Below are positions 32,771 to 42,496 of a stretch of DNA of 56,736 nucleotides, one piece after another. The position numbers and the translations under genes are program-made. The DNA comes from CF-118 sp035934385. Lineage in GTDB: Bacteria > Chloroflexota > Dormibacteria > Dormibacterales > Dormibacteraceae. Where the stretch lies: positions 1 to 56,736 of the forward strand of contig DASYXY010000088.1 in assembly GCA_035934385.1 (NCBI GenBank). The letters run 5' to 3'. The notes under the pieces were generated by a model. That model was not told the DNA's origin. It ran no database searches and saw nothing but the letters and a program-made list of their open reading frames with translations. The first letter of the stretch is position 1. Every line of letters starts with the position of its first letter.

Positions 32771-32813
32771 CTGATGCCTGCGCGTGAGCGCCGGCGCTTC
32801 GCCGGCTACAAAG

Positions 32814-32819
32814 AGTATA
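32814..32819 (-). promoter_or_regulatory. -10 box TATACT of cold-shock gene copy 2
   Basis: TATACT preceded by GG, as in copy 1, gives a leader of about 85 nt. The upstream promoter region overlaps the 3' end of typA. Confidence 0.5.
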
Positions 32820-32825
32820 CCCAGA

Positions 32826-34667
<1,842 letters not shown>

Positions 34668-34676
34668 GGGACGCGA

Positions 34677-34682
34677 ACTATA
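34677..34682 (-). promoter_or_regulatory. -10 box TATAGT before typA
   Basis: TATAGT ends 9 nt before the GTG start on the minus strand, leaving at most a 2-3 nt leader and no SD. Confidence 0.45.
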
Positions 34683-34780
34683 CGTAAGCCGTGGGAGCAA
34701 AAGCCAAGGCAATTTCTCAGGTGCGCCTTATACTCCGCGCGACGTCTCTTGTTCCCGCGAGTAGAGGGAGGGTCTTGGGG

Positions 34781-35047
34781 ATGAAACGGGGCTATATCGA
34801 AGTAGCCGTGTTCCTCGTGGTCGCTGCCGGAGCTTTCTCGCTCGCCTACTGGCTGGCCCAGACAGTGGGGCTGCATCCGTTGGTCGTGCCACCGCAGGAC
34901 CTCCGCGAGAAGCACTGGATGGTGGCAGCCGGCGCGGCTGCATTTGTGGTCGTGGTCGACGCCCTCGTCTTCTTCCTTATCGTCCTGAAGCACCGCCGCG
35001 AGCGGCGGGCCCGGGAATCGGGCGGCACTCCCGTCCTGAGGGGTTAG
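34781..35047 (+). CDS. small two-span membrane protein
   Basis: An 88-residue protein with helices at about residues 5-25 and 46-68 and a basic C-terminus (KHRRERRAR). A good SD (GAGGGAGGG) and a TATACT -10 (34729-34734) precede the ATG. It is 3 nt ahead of the next gene and probably forms an operon with it through 40476. The two-helix form resembles small oxidase-associated subunits, but no motif supports a specific function. Confidence 0.7.
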   Translation: MKRGYIEVAVFLVVAAGAFSLAYWLAQTVGLHPLVVPPQDLREKHWMVAAGAAAFVVVVDALVFFLIVLKHRRERRARESGGTPVLRG

Positions 35048-35050
35048 GCG

Positions 35051-36139
35051 ATGGTGCGCACCAGCAGGTGGAACCTCCCAGGGGTATTCAACGTCCAGCG
35101 CCTTCCGCTTCGGGTCGTCCTGATCACAGCGCTCATCTCGTACGTCCTTCAGATCGGGGCAATCATCCAGGGCTACCCGCTCTACGGCATCGTGGCGGTG
35201 ACCATCTTCCCGTGGATTCTCGTCTTTGCCTTCGAGTACATCTGGAAATACGAGCACTACGGTTTCTTTGCGTTCCTGCTCGTGTTCGTCCTGCTTCAGC
35301 TCGGCCACCTTGGCGAGCACACGGTCCAGATCGTGCAGCTGTACGCCAGCGGCGGCGACCTCGCTCACTCCCATGGAGTCTTCGGCCAGCTGGATTTCGA
35401 GACGGTTCACGTCGTGTGGGACTCGTCGGTGTGGATCGGCCTTGCGATCTGCCTTTACAAGTTCTCGCACAACCGGTGGCTGTACGTCTCGTTCATCTTC
35501 GCCAGCCTGCACGAGGTGGAGCACCTCTACCTCTATTACATCTACAACACGGATAGGACTTTCTATCTGATGGGCGGCCTCACCGGCGTCATGGGCTATC
35601 ACGGGGTCATCGGCTCGCCCCTCTACCGACCGTACCTCCACTTCTTCTACAACTTCATGGTCATCACGCCAATGCTCATCGCCTTCGCCCGGCAGACCGA
35701 GCACGCTTATGACCAGTTTCTCGCCAAGGCGCTGCCTGACCTGACCGAGAAGCAGTTGGTCGAGACCACGAACCGGCTGCAGCGCGTGGTCGCCGAGCCG
35801 GGCGACGTGATCGTGCGCCAGGACGATCCATCGGACCGCTTCTACATCGTCACCAAGGGCGAGGTCGAGCTGGTCGTTTCCAGCCAGGAGGGTTGGGAGC
35901 GCACGCTCGAGACCCTGCAGCCGGGTCGCTTCTTCGGCGAGCTCGGCGTCCTCACCGGGCGCAATGCGGCAACGGCTCGCGCCAAGACGCATACCGAGCT
36001 CCTCGCACTGGATTCGCGCAGCTTCACCGAGCTCATGAAATCCGACGCCAAGGTGCGGGCCGACGTGGACGCGGACATGCGCCGGCTCCACGACCTCAAG
36101 TACGCGACATCGGGACCCGGGCCGGCCGACGGCCACTGA
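35051..36139 (+). CDS. His-rich polytopic membrane protein with C-terminal cNMP-binding-like domain
   Basis: A 362-residue protein: six or so membrane helices (20-215) then a cyclic-nucleotide-binding-like domain (about 228-345). The membrane part contains many histidines in helix-compatible pairs: H86/H90, H106/H108, H120, H154/H158 (HEVEH), H184 and H197. They could bind a metal or heme. The regulatory domain has FFGELGVLTG, but the arginine that contacts the phosphate in CRP-type sites is not in its usual place. The same module ends the next protein. Function unknown. Confidence 0.75.
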   Translation: MVRTSRWNLPGVFNVQRLPLRVVLITALISYVLQIGAIIQGYPLYGIVAVTIFPWILVFAFEYIWKYEHYGFFAFLLVFVLLQLGHLGEHTVQIVQLYASGGDLAHSHGVFGQLDFETVHVVWDSSVWIGLAICLYKFSHNRWLYVSFIFASLHEVEHLYLYYIYNTDRTFYLMGGLTGVMGYHGVIGSPLYRPYLHFFYNFMVITPMLIAFARQTEHAYDQFLAKALPDLTEKQLVETTNRLQRVVAEPGDVIVRQDDPSDRFYIVTKGEVELVVSSQEGWERTLETLQPGRFFGELGVLTGRNAATARAKTHTELLALDSRSFTELMKSDAKVRADVDADMRRLHDLKYATSGPGPADGH

Positions 36140-36141
36140 GC

Positions 36142-37863
36142 TTGGCGGCGCCACCCACGGTTCTCGTCGTCGGTGCCGGATTCGGCGGGTTGAGCTGCGC
36201 CAAGGCGCTGGCCAAAGCACCGGTAAGAACCATCGTCATCGACCGCAACAACTACCACCAGTTCAGCCCGCTCCTCTACCAGGTGGCGACGTCTGCGGTC
36301 GACAGCTCGGACATCGCCTACCCGGTCCGGGCGATCCTGCGCGATATCCCGAATGCGCAGTTTCGACTGGGCGACGTCGAGGTGGTCGACCTCGAACGGC
36401 GCCAGCTGCGGACGGATCGGGGCAGCATCAGCTACGACTACCTGGTGCTGGCATGCGGCAGCACCAGCACTTACTTCGGCAACCAGAGCATCGCCGAAAG
36501 GTCCTATGCAATGAAGACGCTGACCGACAGCCTGCTGCTCCGCAATCACATTCTGTCTCGCTTCGAGGCGGCGGACTGGGTGGTCGACGAGCGCGCGCGC
36601 AAGGAGCTGCTCACGTTCGCGATCGTGGGCGGCGGGCCGGCCGGGGTGGAATGTGCGGGCGCGCTGGCGGAGCTAATAGCGAGAGTGCTGCGACACGACT
36701 TCAAGGAGCTGGACATTCGAGCCGCGGAGATACTCCTGCTGCAATCAGGACCCGCACTGCTCGAACCGTTCGAGCCCAGGCTGCGCGACGCCGCCAAGCG
36801 CCGGCTGGAGCGGATGGGCGTGCAGGTTCTTCTGAACACGCGAGTCACCGAGGTCCGCGACGGAGAGATCCGGCTCGCGGATGGAACGGTGCGTTCGGTG
36901 GGCACGGTGATCTGGACCGCAGGCGTCGAGGGCGCGCTGATCGCCGAGGGGCTGTCTGAAATCGCCAGCGGGGCTCGGCATACGGTGAAAGTAGGACCGA
37001 CGCTGCAGGTACCAGCACATCCAGAGGTGTTCGTCATCGGTGACCTTTCCGCCTTCGACGCCGGCGGCGGCCGGCAGCTGCCGCAGCTGGCTCCCGTCGC
37101 CATCCAGGAGGGCGTGACCGCCGCCCAGAACATCGGCGCGCTGGTTCGTGGCAAGCCGCTTCGAAAGTTCGTCTACCACGACAGGGGCATCATGGCCACG
37201 GTTGGCCGCAACACCGCAGTTGTCCAGGCCGGTCCGCTCCGCCTGAAGGGAAGGATCGGGTGGACGATGTGGCTGTTCCTTCACCTGGTGAGCATCGCCG
37301 GGTTCCGCAACCGGCTCAGCATCGCGCTCAACTGGTCGTGGAACTACTTCCTCCGCGATCGGCCGGTGAGGCTGGTCATCGGGGACAGCGACCGCCGCCT
37401 CGAGCGCCTCTTCCAGCTGCCATACCTCCACCGTGCCCTGCCCGACCTGAGCGAGGCCGACCTGGTCGGCATGTGGAGCCGGTTGCGCTGGCGTCAGGTT
37501 CGGCCCGGCGAGGTGATCCTTCGGGAAGAGGAGCCGGCTACGTCCTTCTATATCGTCACAAGCGGCGAGGTGCAGCTCGAGTTTGCCGGTCAGGACGGTG
37601 TTCCAGGTCGCCAGGCGCGAATCGGGCCGGGAGGATTCTTCGGCGAGGTCGGCTGCCTGACCGGACGCAGCGACGGAGAGGTGACGGCAACCGCATTGGG
37701 TGAGCTGATCGTGTTCGAGCGCAAGGGGTTCATCGATTTGATGACGCACTCGCCAATCGTCAGAAGGGATGTGGAGGCGCAAATGCAGCGTCTGCACGAG
37801 CTGAAGTACGCCCCGCAACCGGCTCCAGCCGGCGCGGTTGGCCAATCGGGAGGTCAGGGATGA
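36142..37863 (+). CDS. type II NADH dehydrogenase-like protein with C-terminal cNMP-binding-like domain
   Basis: A 573-residue flavoprotein. Residues 1-425 are NDH-2-like: FAD motif GAGFGG (11-16), NYHQFSPLLYQVA, NAD motif AIVGGGPAGVECAG, the FAD-contacting VIGDLSAF and a membrane-associating stretch (TMWLFLHLVSIAGFRNR). Such enzymes pass electrons from NADH to quinone without proton pumping. Residues 433-557 repeat the regulatory module of the previous protein and end in QMQRLHELKYA. TTG 36142, 3 nt after the upstream stop, is the only start that gives a family-like N-terminus. It overlaps the FHA gene by ATGA. Confidence 0.88.
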   Translation: MAAPPTVLVVGAGFGGLSCAKALAKAPVRTIVIDRNNYHQFSPLLYQVATSAVDSSDIAYPVRAILRDIPNAQFRLGDVEVVDLERRQLRTDRGSISYDYLVLACGSTSTYFGNQSIAERSYAMKTLTDSLLLRNHILSRFEAADWVVDERARKELLTFAIVGGGPAGVECAGALAELIARVLRHDFKELDIRAAEILLLQSGPALLEPFEPRLRDAAKRRLERMGVQVLLNTRVTEVRDGEIRLADGTVRSVGTVIWTAGVEGALIAEGLSEIASGARHTVKVGPTLQVPAHPEVFVIGDLSAFDAGGGRQLPQLAPVAIQEGVTAAQNIGALVRGKPLRKFVYHDRGIMATVGRNTAVVQAGPLRLKGRIGWTMWLFLHLVSIAGFRNRLSIALNWSWNYFLRDRPVRLVIGDSDRRLERLFQLPYLHRALPDLSEADLVGMWSRLRWRQVRPGEVILREEEPATSFYIVTSGEVQLEFAGQDGVPGRQARIGPGGFFGEVGCLTGRSDGEVTATALGELIVFERKGFIDLMTHSPIVRRDVEAQMQRLHELKYAPQPAPAGAVGQSGGQG

Positions 37864-38696
37864 GCGACGACGACAAGAAAGACACGCCGCCGGACGCGGA
37901 CAAGCCGGCTAAGCCAACAGACTGGGCTGACTCGCACACCGCTGCTTCCCTACCGGGTTGGTGGCAGCCCGCGGCCGACGAAGCCACGCCCGCCGCAGCG
38001 AAGCCGCCGCCCGCGCCCGAATCGACAGCCGCACCATCAGCACCGCCGGCTCCGCCTCCACCGCCGATGCCGCCCTCATCCGCGCCCACCCAACCGCCCG
38101 CGGCGGCGGACTGGCAGGTCTCCGCCACCGCCAAGGACCTGCCCACCTGGTGGCGCCCTGGGGAGACGCCTTCGACCCCCGAGTCGCACGCCGCCCCGAC
38201 CGTGCCCCCGACCCCCCACGCCGAGGCGCCAACGCCACCAACCCCCATGCCGCCGGCCGCTCCGCCGGCCCCGCCGGTACAGCCGATTCAGAGCGCGCCG
38301 TCGCAGATGCAACCCCCACCAATGTCGCATCCGGCTTCACCGCCGCCTCCAAGCCGCCACGAAAAGACGATGGTGCTGGGCGTGATGCCGAGCGCGGCTC
38401 CGCCCATGGCCATCCTGATCGTGAGATCCGGCCCTGACATGGGGTTCAAGTTCAGGCTCAAACCGACCGGCGTCGCATCCGTCGGCCGCGACCTCGAGAA
38501 CGAGGTCGTTCTTGATGACCCGGCAGCATCACGCCGTCACGCTCAAATCGAGTTCGTAGGCGGCGCTTATGTCCTGACCGACCTCGGCAGCATCAATGGG
38601 ACGCTTGTGAACGGGAAGCGCGTCACGACGCAGAGGCTGGCTGACGGCGATCTGATCGTGGTCGGACAGAACGAGATCGCGATCTCGATCATGTGA
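37860..38696 (+). CDS. FHA-domain protein with proline-rich tail and duplicated Trp motif
   Basis: A 278-residue protein. The C-terminal FHA domain (183-278) has SVGRDLENEVVL, SRRHAQIE and GSINGTLVNG, the residues that bind phosphothreonine. The N-terminal 180 residues are Pro/Ala-rich and contain a 17-residue element twice (21-37 and 84-100; DWxxSxTAxxLPxWWxP). EKTMVLG just before the domain could be a kinase target, as in GarA-type proteins. ATGA overlap with the NDH-2 gene makes it a likely partner of that protein, with phosphorylation by the window's Hanks-type kinase possible but unproven. Confidence 0.85.
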   Translation: MSDDDKKDTPPDADKPAKPTDWADSHTAASLPGWWQPAADEATPAAAKPPPAPESTAAPSAPPAPPPPPMPPSSAPTQPPAAADWQVSATAKDLPTWWRPGETPSTPESHAAPTVPPTPHAEAPTPPTPMPPAAPPAPPVQPIQSAPSQMQPPPMSHPASPPPPSRHEKTMVLGVMPSAAPPMAILIVRSGPDMGFKFRLKPTGVASVGRDLENEVVLDDPAASRRHAQIEFVGGAYVLTDLGSINGTLVNGKRVTTQRLADGDLIVVGQNEIAISIM

Positions 38697-38700
38697 ACCG

Positions 38701-40476
38701 ATGACTGGCGCGGCCGCCCGCGTCCTCCTCGGGATCACGGCGATGGCGATTGCCATGGTCGCCGCATCACGCCCCGTCAGCGCGGACGAGGGCTGGGTGA
38801 TCACGTCCTTTGCCTCGGATATCACCATCGCCAGCGACTCCGAGCTCACGATCGTCGAGGACATCCATGTCGACTTCGGCACGCAGCAGCATCACGGAAT
38901 CTTCCGCACCATTCCGATTCGCTACCGGTACGACGACAACCAGGACCGTTACTACGACCTGACGGTCCTGTCGGTGACTGACGGCAACAGTTCCCAGATG
39001 TACGACGCCTCGGTCGACTCCGGCAACGAGGTGATCAAGATCGGCGATCCCAGCGTCCTGGTCACCGGCGCTCAGCGCTACGTGATCTCGTATTCGGTGG
39101 TCGGGGCGATGAACTCGTTCAGCGACCACGACGAGCTGTTCTGGAACATCGATGGCGCGCTGTGGCCGGTGCCGAAGCAATCGGTAACCGCGACATTTCA
39201 CGTACCGGCGGGTTCATTCCAGAAAGCGGTGTGCTACCAGGGCGCACCGGGCTCGACCGAGGCATGCACCAGCGAATCCGGCGGCACCGCCGTCCATTTC
39301 GCGACCACGCGCGAGCTCCAGTCTGGCGAGGAGATGTCGGCCGCAGTGGCCTTGAACAAGGGCGCGGTCGCCGTGCCGCCGCCGATGCTGGAAGGCCGCC
39401 TCCGCCAGTTCCCGCAGGACGCGTTCGATCTGAACCCGGCGACCATCGGCATCTCAGCGGTCGTGCTGCTGGCCGGCCTTTTCCTGGTGGCCTGGAACTG
39501 GTGGCTGCATGGGCGCGATCGCGCCTACCTGACCCAGTACTACCTGACCCACGACCCGCGCGAGCACACGCAGCCGCTTTTCAAGCACGAGCCAGTCGTG
39601 GTCGAGTTCGAGCCGCCGCAAAAGATGCGCGCGGCGGAGCTGGGCTTGATCCTCGACGAGAGCGCCGACGCCAAGGACGTCACGGCGACCATCGTCGATC
39701 TGGCTGTCGGGGGCTTCATGACCATCGCCGAGATCCCAGGCAAGAAAGACTGGCTCTTCACGTGGAAGGGAAGCGCTGACGAGTCAGCCCTGCTTCCGTA
39801 CGAGAACACGATCCTCTCGGGCCTGTTCGCCGGCAAGACGGAGGTGAAGCTGAGCGATCTGAAAGGCAAGTTCCAACCGACCCTGCAGATCGCTGAGCAC
39901 CTCATGTACAGCGACGCGATGTCCCGCCGGCTGTTCACGATCAGCCCCCGCATTGCTCGGGGTGGATGGGGCTGTGCGGGTGTGGCTGTCGTCATCACTG
40001 GATGTGCGATCGCCGTCGGCCTCGGACTCGCGTTCGGCTGGGGCCTGGTCGGCGCGGCGATTGCGGCCGTAGGCGTGGTCCTCGCGGTCACGAGTCCTGC
40101 AATGCCGCAGCGCACCGCCGCCGGTCGAGACCTTATGCAGCACACTCTTGGCTTTCGCCTCTACATGACGACCGCGGAGAAGTACCGCGAGCAGTTCGCG
40201 GCCAAGGCGGGGATTTTCAACCAGCTGCTCCCGTACGCGATCGTGTTCGGCTGCGTTGGCCTGTGGGCGAAGGCGTTCGAAGGCATAGACACGAGCGCGA
40301 CCAACTCCTGGTACGTGGGCCCGGGCCCATTCCAGGCATCGCTGCTCGCGAACAATCTGGAGTCGATGAACGCGAGCATCTCGTCCACGCTCACGTACTC
40401 GGCCTCCGGCAGCGGCAGCGGATTCGGCGGCGGCGCGGGCGGAGGTGGAGGCGGGGGCGGAGGCGGGGCCTGGTAG
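38701..40476 (+). CDS. DUF2207 family membrane protein
   Basis: A 591-residue protein: signal peptide (cleavage near VSADEG), an external beta-rich DUF2207 domain (about 30-220, with HHGIFRTIPIRYRYDD), a membrane helix near 245-262, a cytoplasmic part, two more helices near 420-460, and a glycine-only tail ending AW. The poly-Gly C-terminus is common in DUF2207 and TPM-type proteins. It starts 4 nt after the FHA gene. Function is unknown; membrane-stress or assembly roles have been suggested for relatives. Confidence 0.85.
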   Translation: MTGAAARVLLGITAMAIAMVAASRPVSADEGWVITSFASDITIASDSELTIVEDIHVDFGTQQHHGIFRTIPIRYRYDDNQDRYYDLTVLSVTDGNSSQMYDASVDSGNEVIKIGDPSVLVTGAQRYVISYSVVGAMNSFSDHDELFWNIDGALWPVPKQSVTATFHVPAGSFQKAVCYQGAPGSTEACTSESGGTAVHFATTRELQSGEEMSAAVALNKGAVAVPPPMLEGRLRQFPQDAFDLNPATIGISAVVLLAGLFLVAWNWWLHGRDRAYLTQYYLTHDPREHTQPLFKHEPVVVEFEPPQKMRAAELGLILDESADAKDVTATIVDLAVGGFMTIAEIPGKKDWLFTWKGSADESALLPYENTILSGLFAGKTEVKLSDLKGKFQPTLQIAEHLMYSDAMSRRLFTISPRIARGGWGCAGVAVVITGCAIAVGLGLAFGWGLVGAAIAAVGVVLAVTSPAMPQRTAAGRDLMQHTLGFRLYMTTAEKYREQFAAKAGIFNQLLPYAIVFGCVGLWAKAFEGIDTSATNSWYVGPGPFQASLLANNLESMNASISSTLTYSASGSGSGFGGGAGGGGGGGGGGAW

Positions 40477-40493
40477 CGCGCCGATCTGAAGGC

Positions 40494-41621
40494 TTACGCG
40501 CTTCCCGCCGACGCCTGGCCGCTTGAGTCGGGGAGACTCACACCGCCAACGAAGCTGGTCACCAACCCAGCTGGCAAGTTGCCGACCAAGACAAAGTGGT
40601 TCTGGTCAAAAGGCAAGAAGAAACACAGAGTTCCCGAACTGGACTCGCCTGGCGGCAGCGTCTGCGGGATAAGCCGCTGGCCTGTTCCCGTCGTCTGTAG
40701 TTGTTCCGGGTGCCCAAACGTGTCGTAGATCTGCCAAACGGTCGGGTCGACCGCGAGCGGTTTCGTCCCCGCCTTGTACGTGAACGGGATCAGGACGAAG
40801 AAGCCGCTGTTCAGGCTGTCGTCCAGTTCGCTGCCGCCGTGGCAGTTCAGGACGCTCACCTGGATTGTGACCGAGCCGCCGCCCAGCGGAATCGGCTGTT
40901 CTCGGTGGTACTCGGTACCCCAGTACAGCGGGTCGAGTGCCTGCTTGGGCGGAGGGCTGATGCTGATTCCAGTATCGAAATGACTAGCGTCGATCTGAAT
41001 GTCGATGTACGGAGTCTTTGCATTCGGCGAGGACGTGAGGCGGACGGGGTAGCTGTTGTCTTGCCTTAGCCAAACGCGGAATGCCTGGCCGTTGGGCATC
41101 CGCCCATCGACCACCCACGTCTGCTGCCCCTCGAGTCGCTGCTGCCCGACGATGCGCGTCGCTGTTCCCTGCTTGAGTCTCGATGGCAGGATCGCGCTCC
41201 AGGAGTAGTTGTCGAGGCCGATTCCGCGGTCCAGGCCCCAAGAGGATTGCGGAGCCCTGGCATAGCGGTCTGTCCCGTCGACGACCTCGTCAATTGGACA
41301 AAGGTCTGCACAGAACGTGTTGGTCTCATGGAGTCTCGCTGTCACCTTCGGCTGCGGGACGACCTCGCCCGACCCACTCCACGACTCTTCGACGTAGGGG
41401 TTGCTGTTCGGCGTGAGCGGTCCAGCCGCAAGGTAGTGGGTTCGATAGGCGATCCGGAAATCCCTCGGCGAAGCAACCCGCTCCAGCAGCGTGCTGGCCG
41501 GCGGTGCCGAAGCTACGGGAACGATGTCGACAGCCGGCGAGGTGGTAGCGCACGCCGGGCCGAGGCTCAGCGCCATAAGCACGACGACAACGCTGGTTCG
41601 CCGAACCATTGGTGGGTACAA
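40494..41621 (-). CDS. secreted protein with N-terminal LppX/LolA-like and C-terminal DUF4352-like regions
   Basis: A 375-residue protein with a signal peptide (MVRRTSVVVVLMALSLGPACATT); the Cys may be lipidated, though the lipobox (GPAC) is poor. The middle (RIVGQQRLEGQQTWVVDG, FRVWLRQDNSYPVRL) is like LolA/LppX beta sheets. The end (TIQVSVLNCHG, PPGESSSGTLCFFLPFDQ) resembles the DUF4352 immunoglobulin-like fold. ATG 41621 and 41609 are both possible. Function unknown. Confidence 0.65.
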   Translation of the reverse strand: MYPPMVRRTSVVVVLMALSLGPACATTSPAVDIVPVASAPPASTLLERVASPRDFRIAYRTHYLAAGPLTPNSNPYVEESWSGSGEVVPQPKVTARLHETNTFCADLCPIDEVVDGTDRYARAPQSSWGLDRGIGLDNYSWSAILPSRLKQGTATRIVGQQRLEGQQTWVVDGRMPNGQAFRVWLRQDNSYPVRLTSSPNAKTPYIDIQIDASHFDTGISISPPPKQALDPLYWGTEYHREQPIPLGGGSVTIQVSVLNCHGGSELDDSLNSGFFVLIPFTYKAGTKPLAVDPTVWQIYDTFGHPEQLQTTGTGQRLIPQTLPPGESSSGTLCFFLPFDQNHFVLVGNLPAGLVTSFVGGVSLPDSSGQASAGSA

Positions 41622-41672
41622 CTTGAAAAGGGCCGCTTACCCGCTCCTTGACGAAAACAGGGGCCGACGAAC

Positions 41673-41758
41673 TGGTGCCGAGAGCGGGAGTCGAACCCGC
41701 ACGTCCTTGCGGACATCGGTTTTTGAGACCGACGCGTCTGCCATTCCGCCACCTCGGC
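41673..41758 (-). tRNA. tRNA-Leu (anticodon CAA)
   Basis: Class II tRNA on the minus strand: acceptor GCCGAGG/TCTCGGC, anticodon stem TCGGT/ACCGA with loop CTCAAAA giving anticodon CAA (reads UUG), a long variable arm, T-loop TTCGACT and encoded CCA (41673-41675). Paired palindromes lie upstream. Confidence 0.95.
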
Positions 41759-41796
41759 GCTCATACGATTTTCGGGTTTTGGGCGGCTGAGAGGCG

Positions 41797-41854
41797 CGAA
41801 TGCCGGCACTCGAGGGCCAGAACAGCGATCGAGAGGCGCGAGTGCCGGCACTGG
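41797..41854. repeat. paired palindromes upstream of tRNA-Leu(CAA) (locus C)
   Basis: Proximal copy CGAATGCCGGCACTCG (41797-41812) and distal copy CGAGTGCCGGCACTGG (41839-41854) each differ from the consensus at one position. The GCCGGC cores start at 41802 and 41844, again 42 bp apart. Centres lie 46.5 and 88.5 bp upstream of the tRNA 5' end. They are also 42.5 and 84.5 bp upstream of the divergent leaderless gene at 41889. Confidence 0.8.
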
Positions 41855-41876
41855 CGGGTCCCCCATCCTCGGTCGG

Positions 41877-41882
41877 TATCAT
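41877..41882 (+). promoter_or_regulatory. -10 box TATCAT of a leaderless lipoprotein gene
   Basis: TATCAT ends 6 nt before the GTG at 41889 with no SD between. Confidence 0.5.
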
Positions 41883-41888
41883 TCGCCG

Positions 41889-42485
41889 GTGCGCGCCGCC
41901 GCCCTGGCTGCGCTGGCCGTGGTGCTCGCAGCCTGCAGCACAACGCCCGCGCCGGCAGCAGCTACAACGCCTGGCTCTGCCTCGGACACCAGGACGGGTC
42001 CGGTGATCTCGCCGCCCCCGATCACCCCGCCGACCCCGCCGGGCGACAACACGCTTGCGTTCACCTGCGCCGATTGGAGCGGCGGCACCCCTGGCACCGC
42101 GCACGTGACCGATGTTCGGGTGTCTCAGGAGCCGGGATTCGATCGCTTCGTGATCCAGTTCGACGGGACCGTGCCCGCTTTCACGGTGAAGCGCCAGGCC
42201 AAGCCCGTATTCACGCAGGGCGGGTCTGGGCAAACCATCACACTGAGCGGAACGGCGGGCGTGCTGGTCCAGGTCCACACCGCCACGGAGGCCAGCACCT
42301 ACAGCGGGCCGACCGACTTCACCCAGGCTGACTTTCGGGTCCTGAAGGAGGCTCGGGTTACGGAGGACTTCGAGGGCTACGTCGCGTGGGGACTAGGGCT
42401 CGGCTCGGCCGCGTGCATGAGGGCCTTCGTTCCGGCGATAGGACCTTCGCGACTAATCGTCGACTTCGCCACGACATCCAGCTAG
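41889..42485 (+). CDS. AMIN-like domain lipoprotein
   Basis: A 198-residue lipoprotein with lipobox LAAC (C16), a Thr/Pro-rich linker (17-52) and a beta-sandwich domain (55-198). The pattern VTDVRVSQEPGFDRFVIQFDG and ...PSRLIVDF matches the AMIN-like domain of actinobacterial and Chloroflexota lipoproteins, related to cell-wall-binding AMIN. The GTG start is set by the -10 box 6 nt upstream. Its stop codon overlaps the promoter of the next gene. Confidence 0.78.
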   Translation: MRAAALAALAVVLAACSTTPAPAAATTPGSASDTRTGPVISPPPITPPTPPGDNTLAFTCADWSGGTPGTAHVTDVRVSQEPGFDRFVIQFDGTVPAFTVKRQAKPVFTQGGSGQTITLSGTAGVLVQVHTATEASTYSGPTDFTQADFRVLKEARVTEDFEGYVAWGLGLGSAACMRAFVPAIGPSRLIVDFATTSS

Positions 42486-42488
42486 AGT
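42483..42488 (+). promoter_or_regulatory. -10 box TAGAGT overlapping the upstream stop codon
   Basis: The TAG stop at 42483-42485 is the first half of TAGAGT, which ends 8 nt before the ATG at 42497. This is the same layout as at 26542. Confidence 0.5.
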
Positions 42489-42496
42489 CGGCCGCG

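Noticed and set aside
32786..32806. Another copy of the tRNA-linked palindrome near csp copy 2
   Set aside because: The inverted GCCGGC/GCCGGC here is a hairpin around GCTTC in a csp leader; it lacks the GTGCCGGCAC core and the 42-bp partner.
40430..40476. Glycine-codon run as a repeat expansion or assembly artefact
   Set aside because: A Gly-rich tail ending in Trp is normal for DUF2207 proteins and the codons vary.
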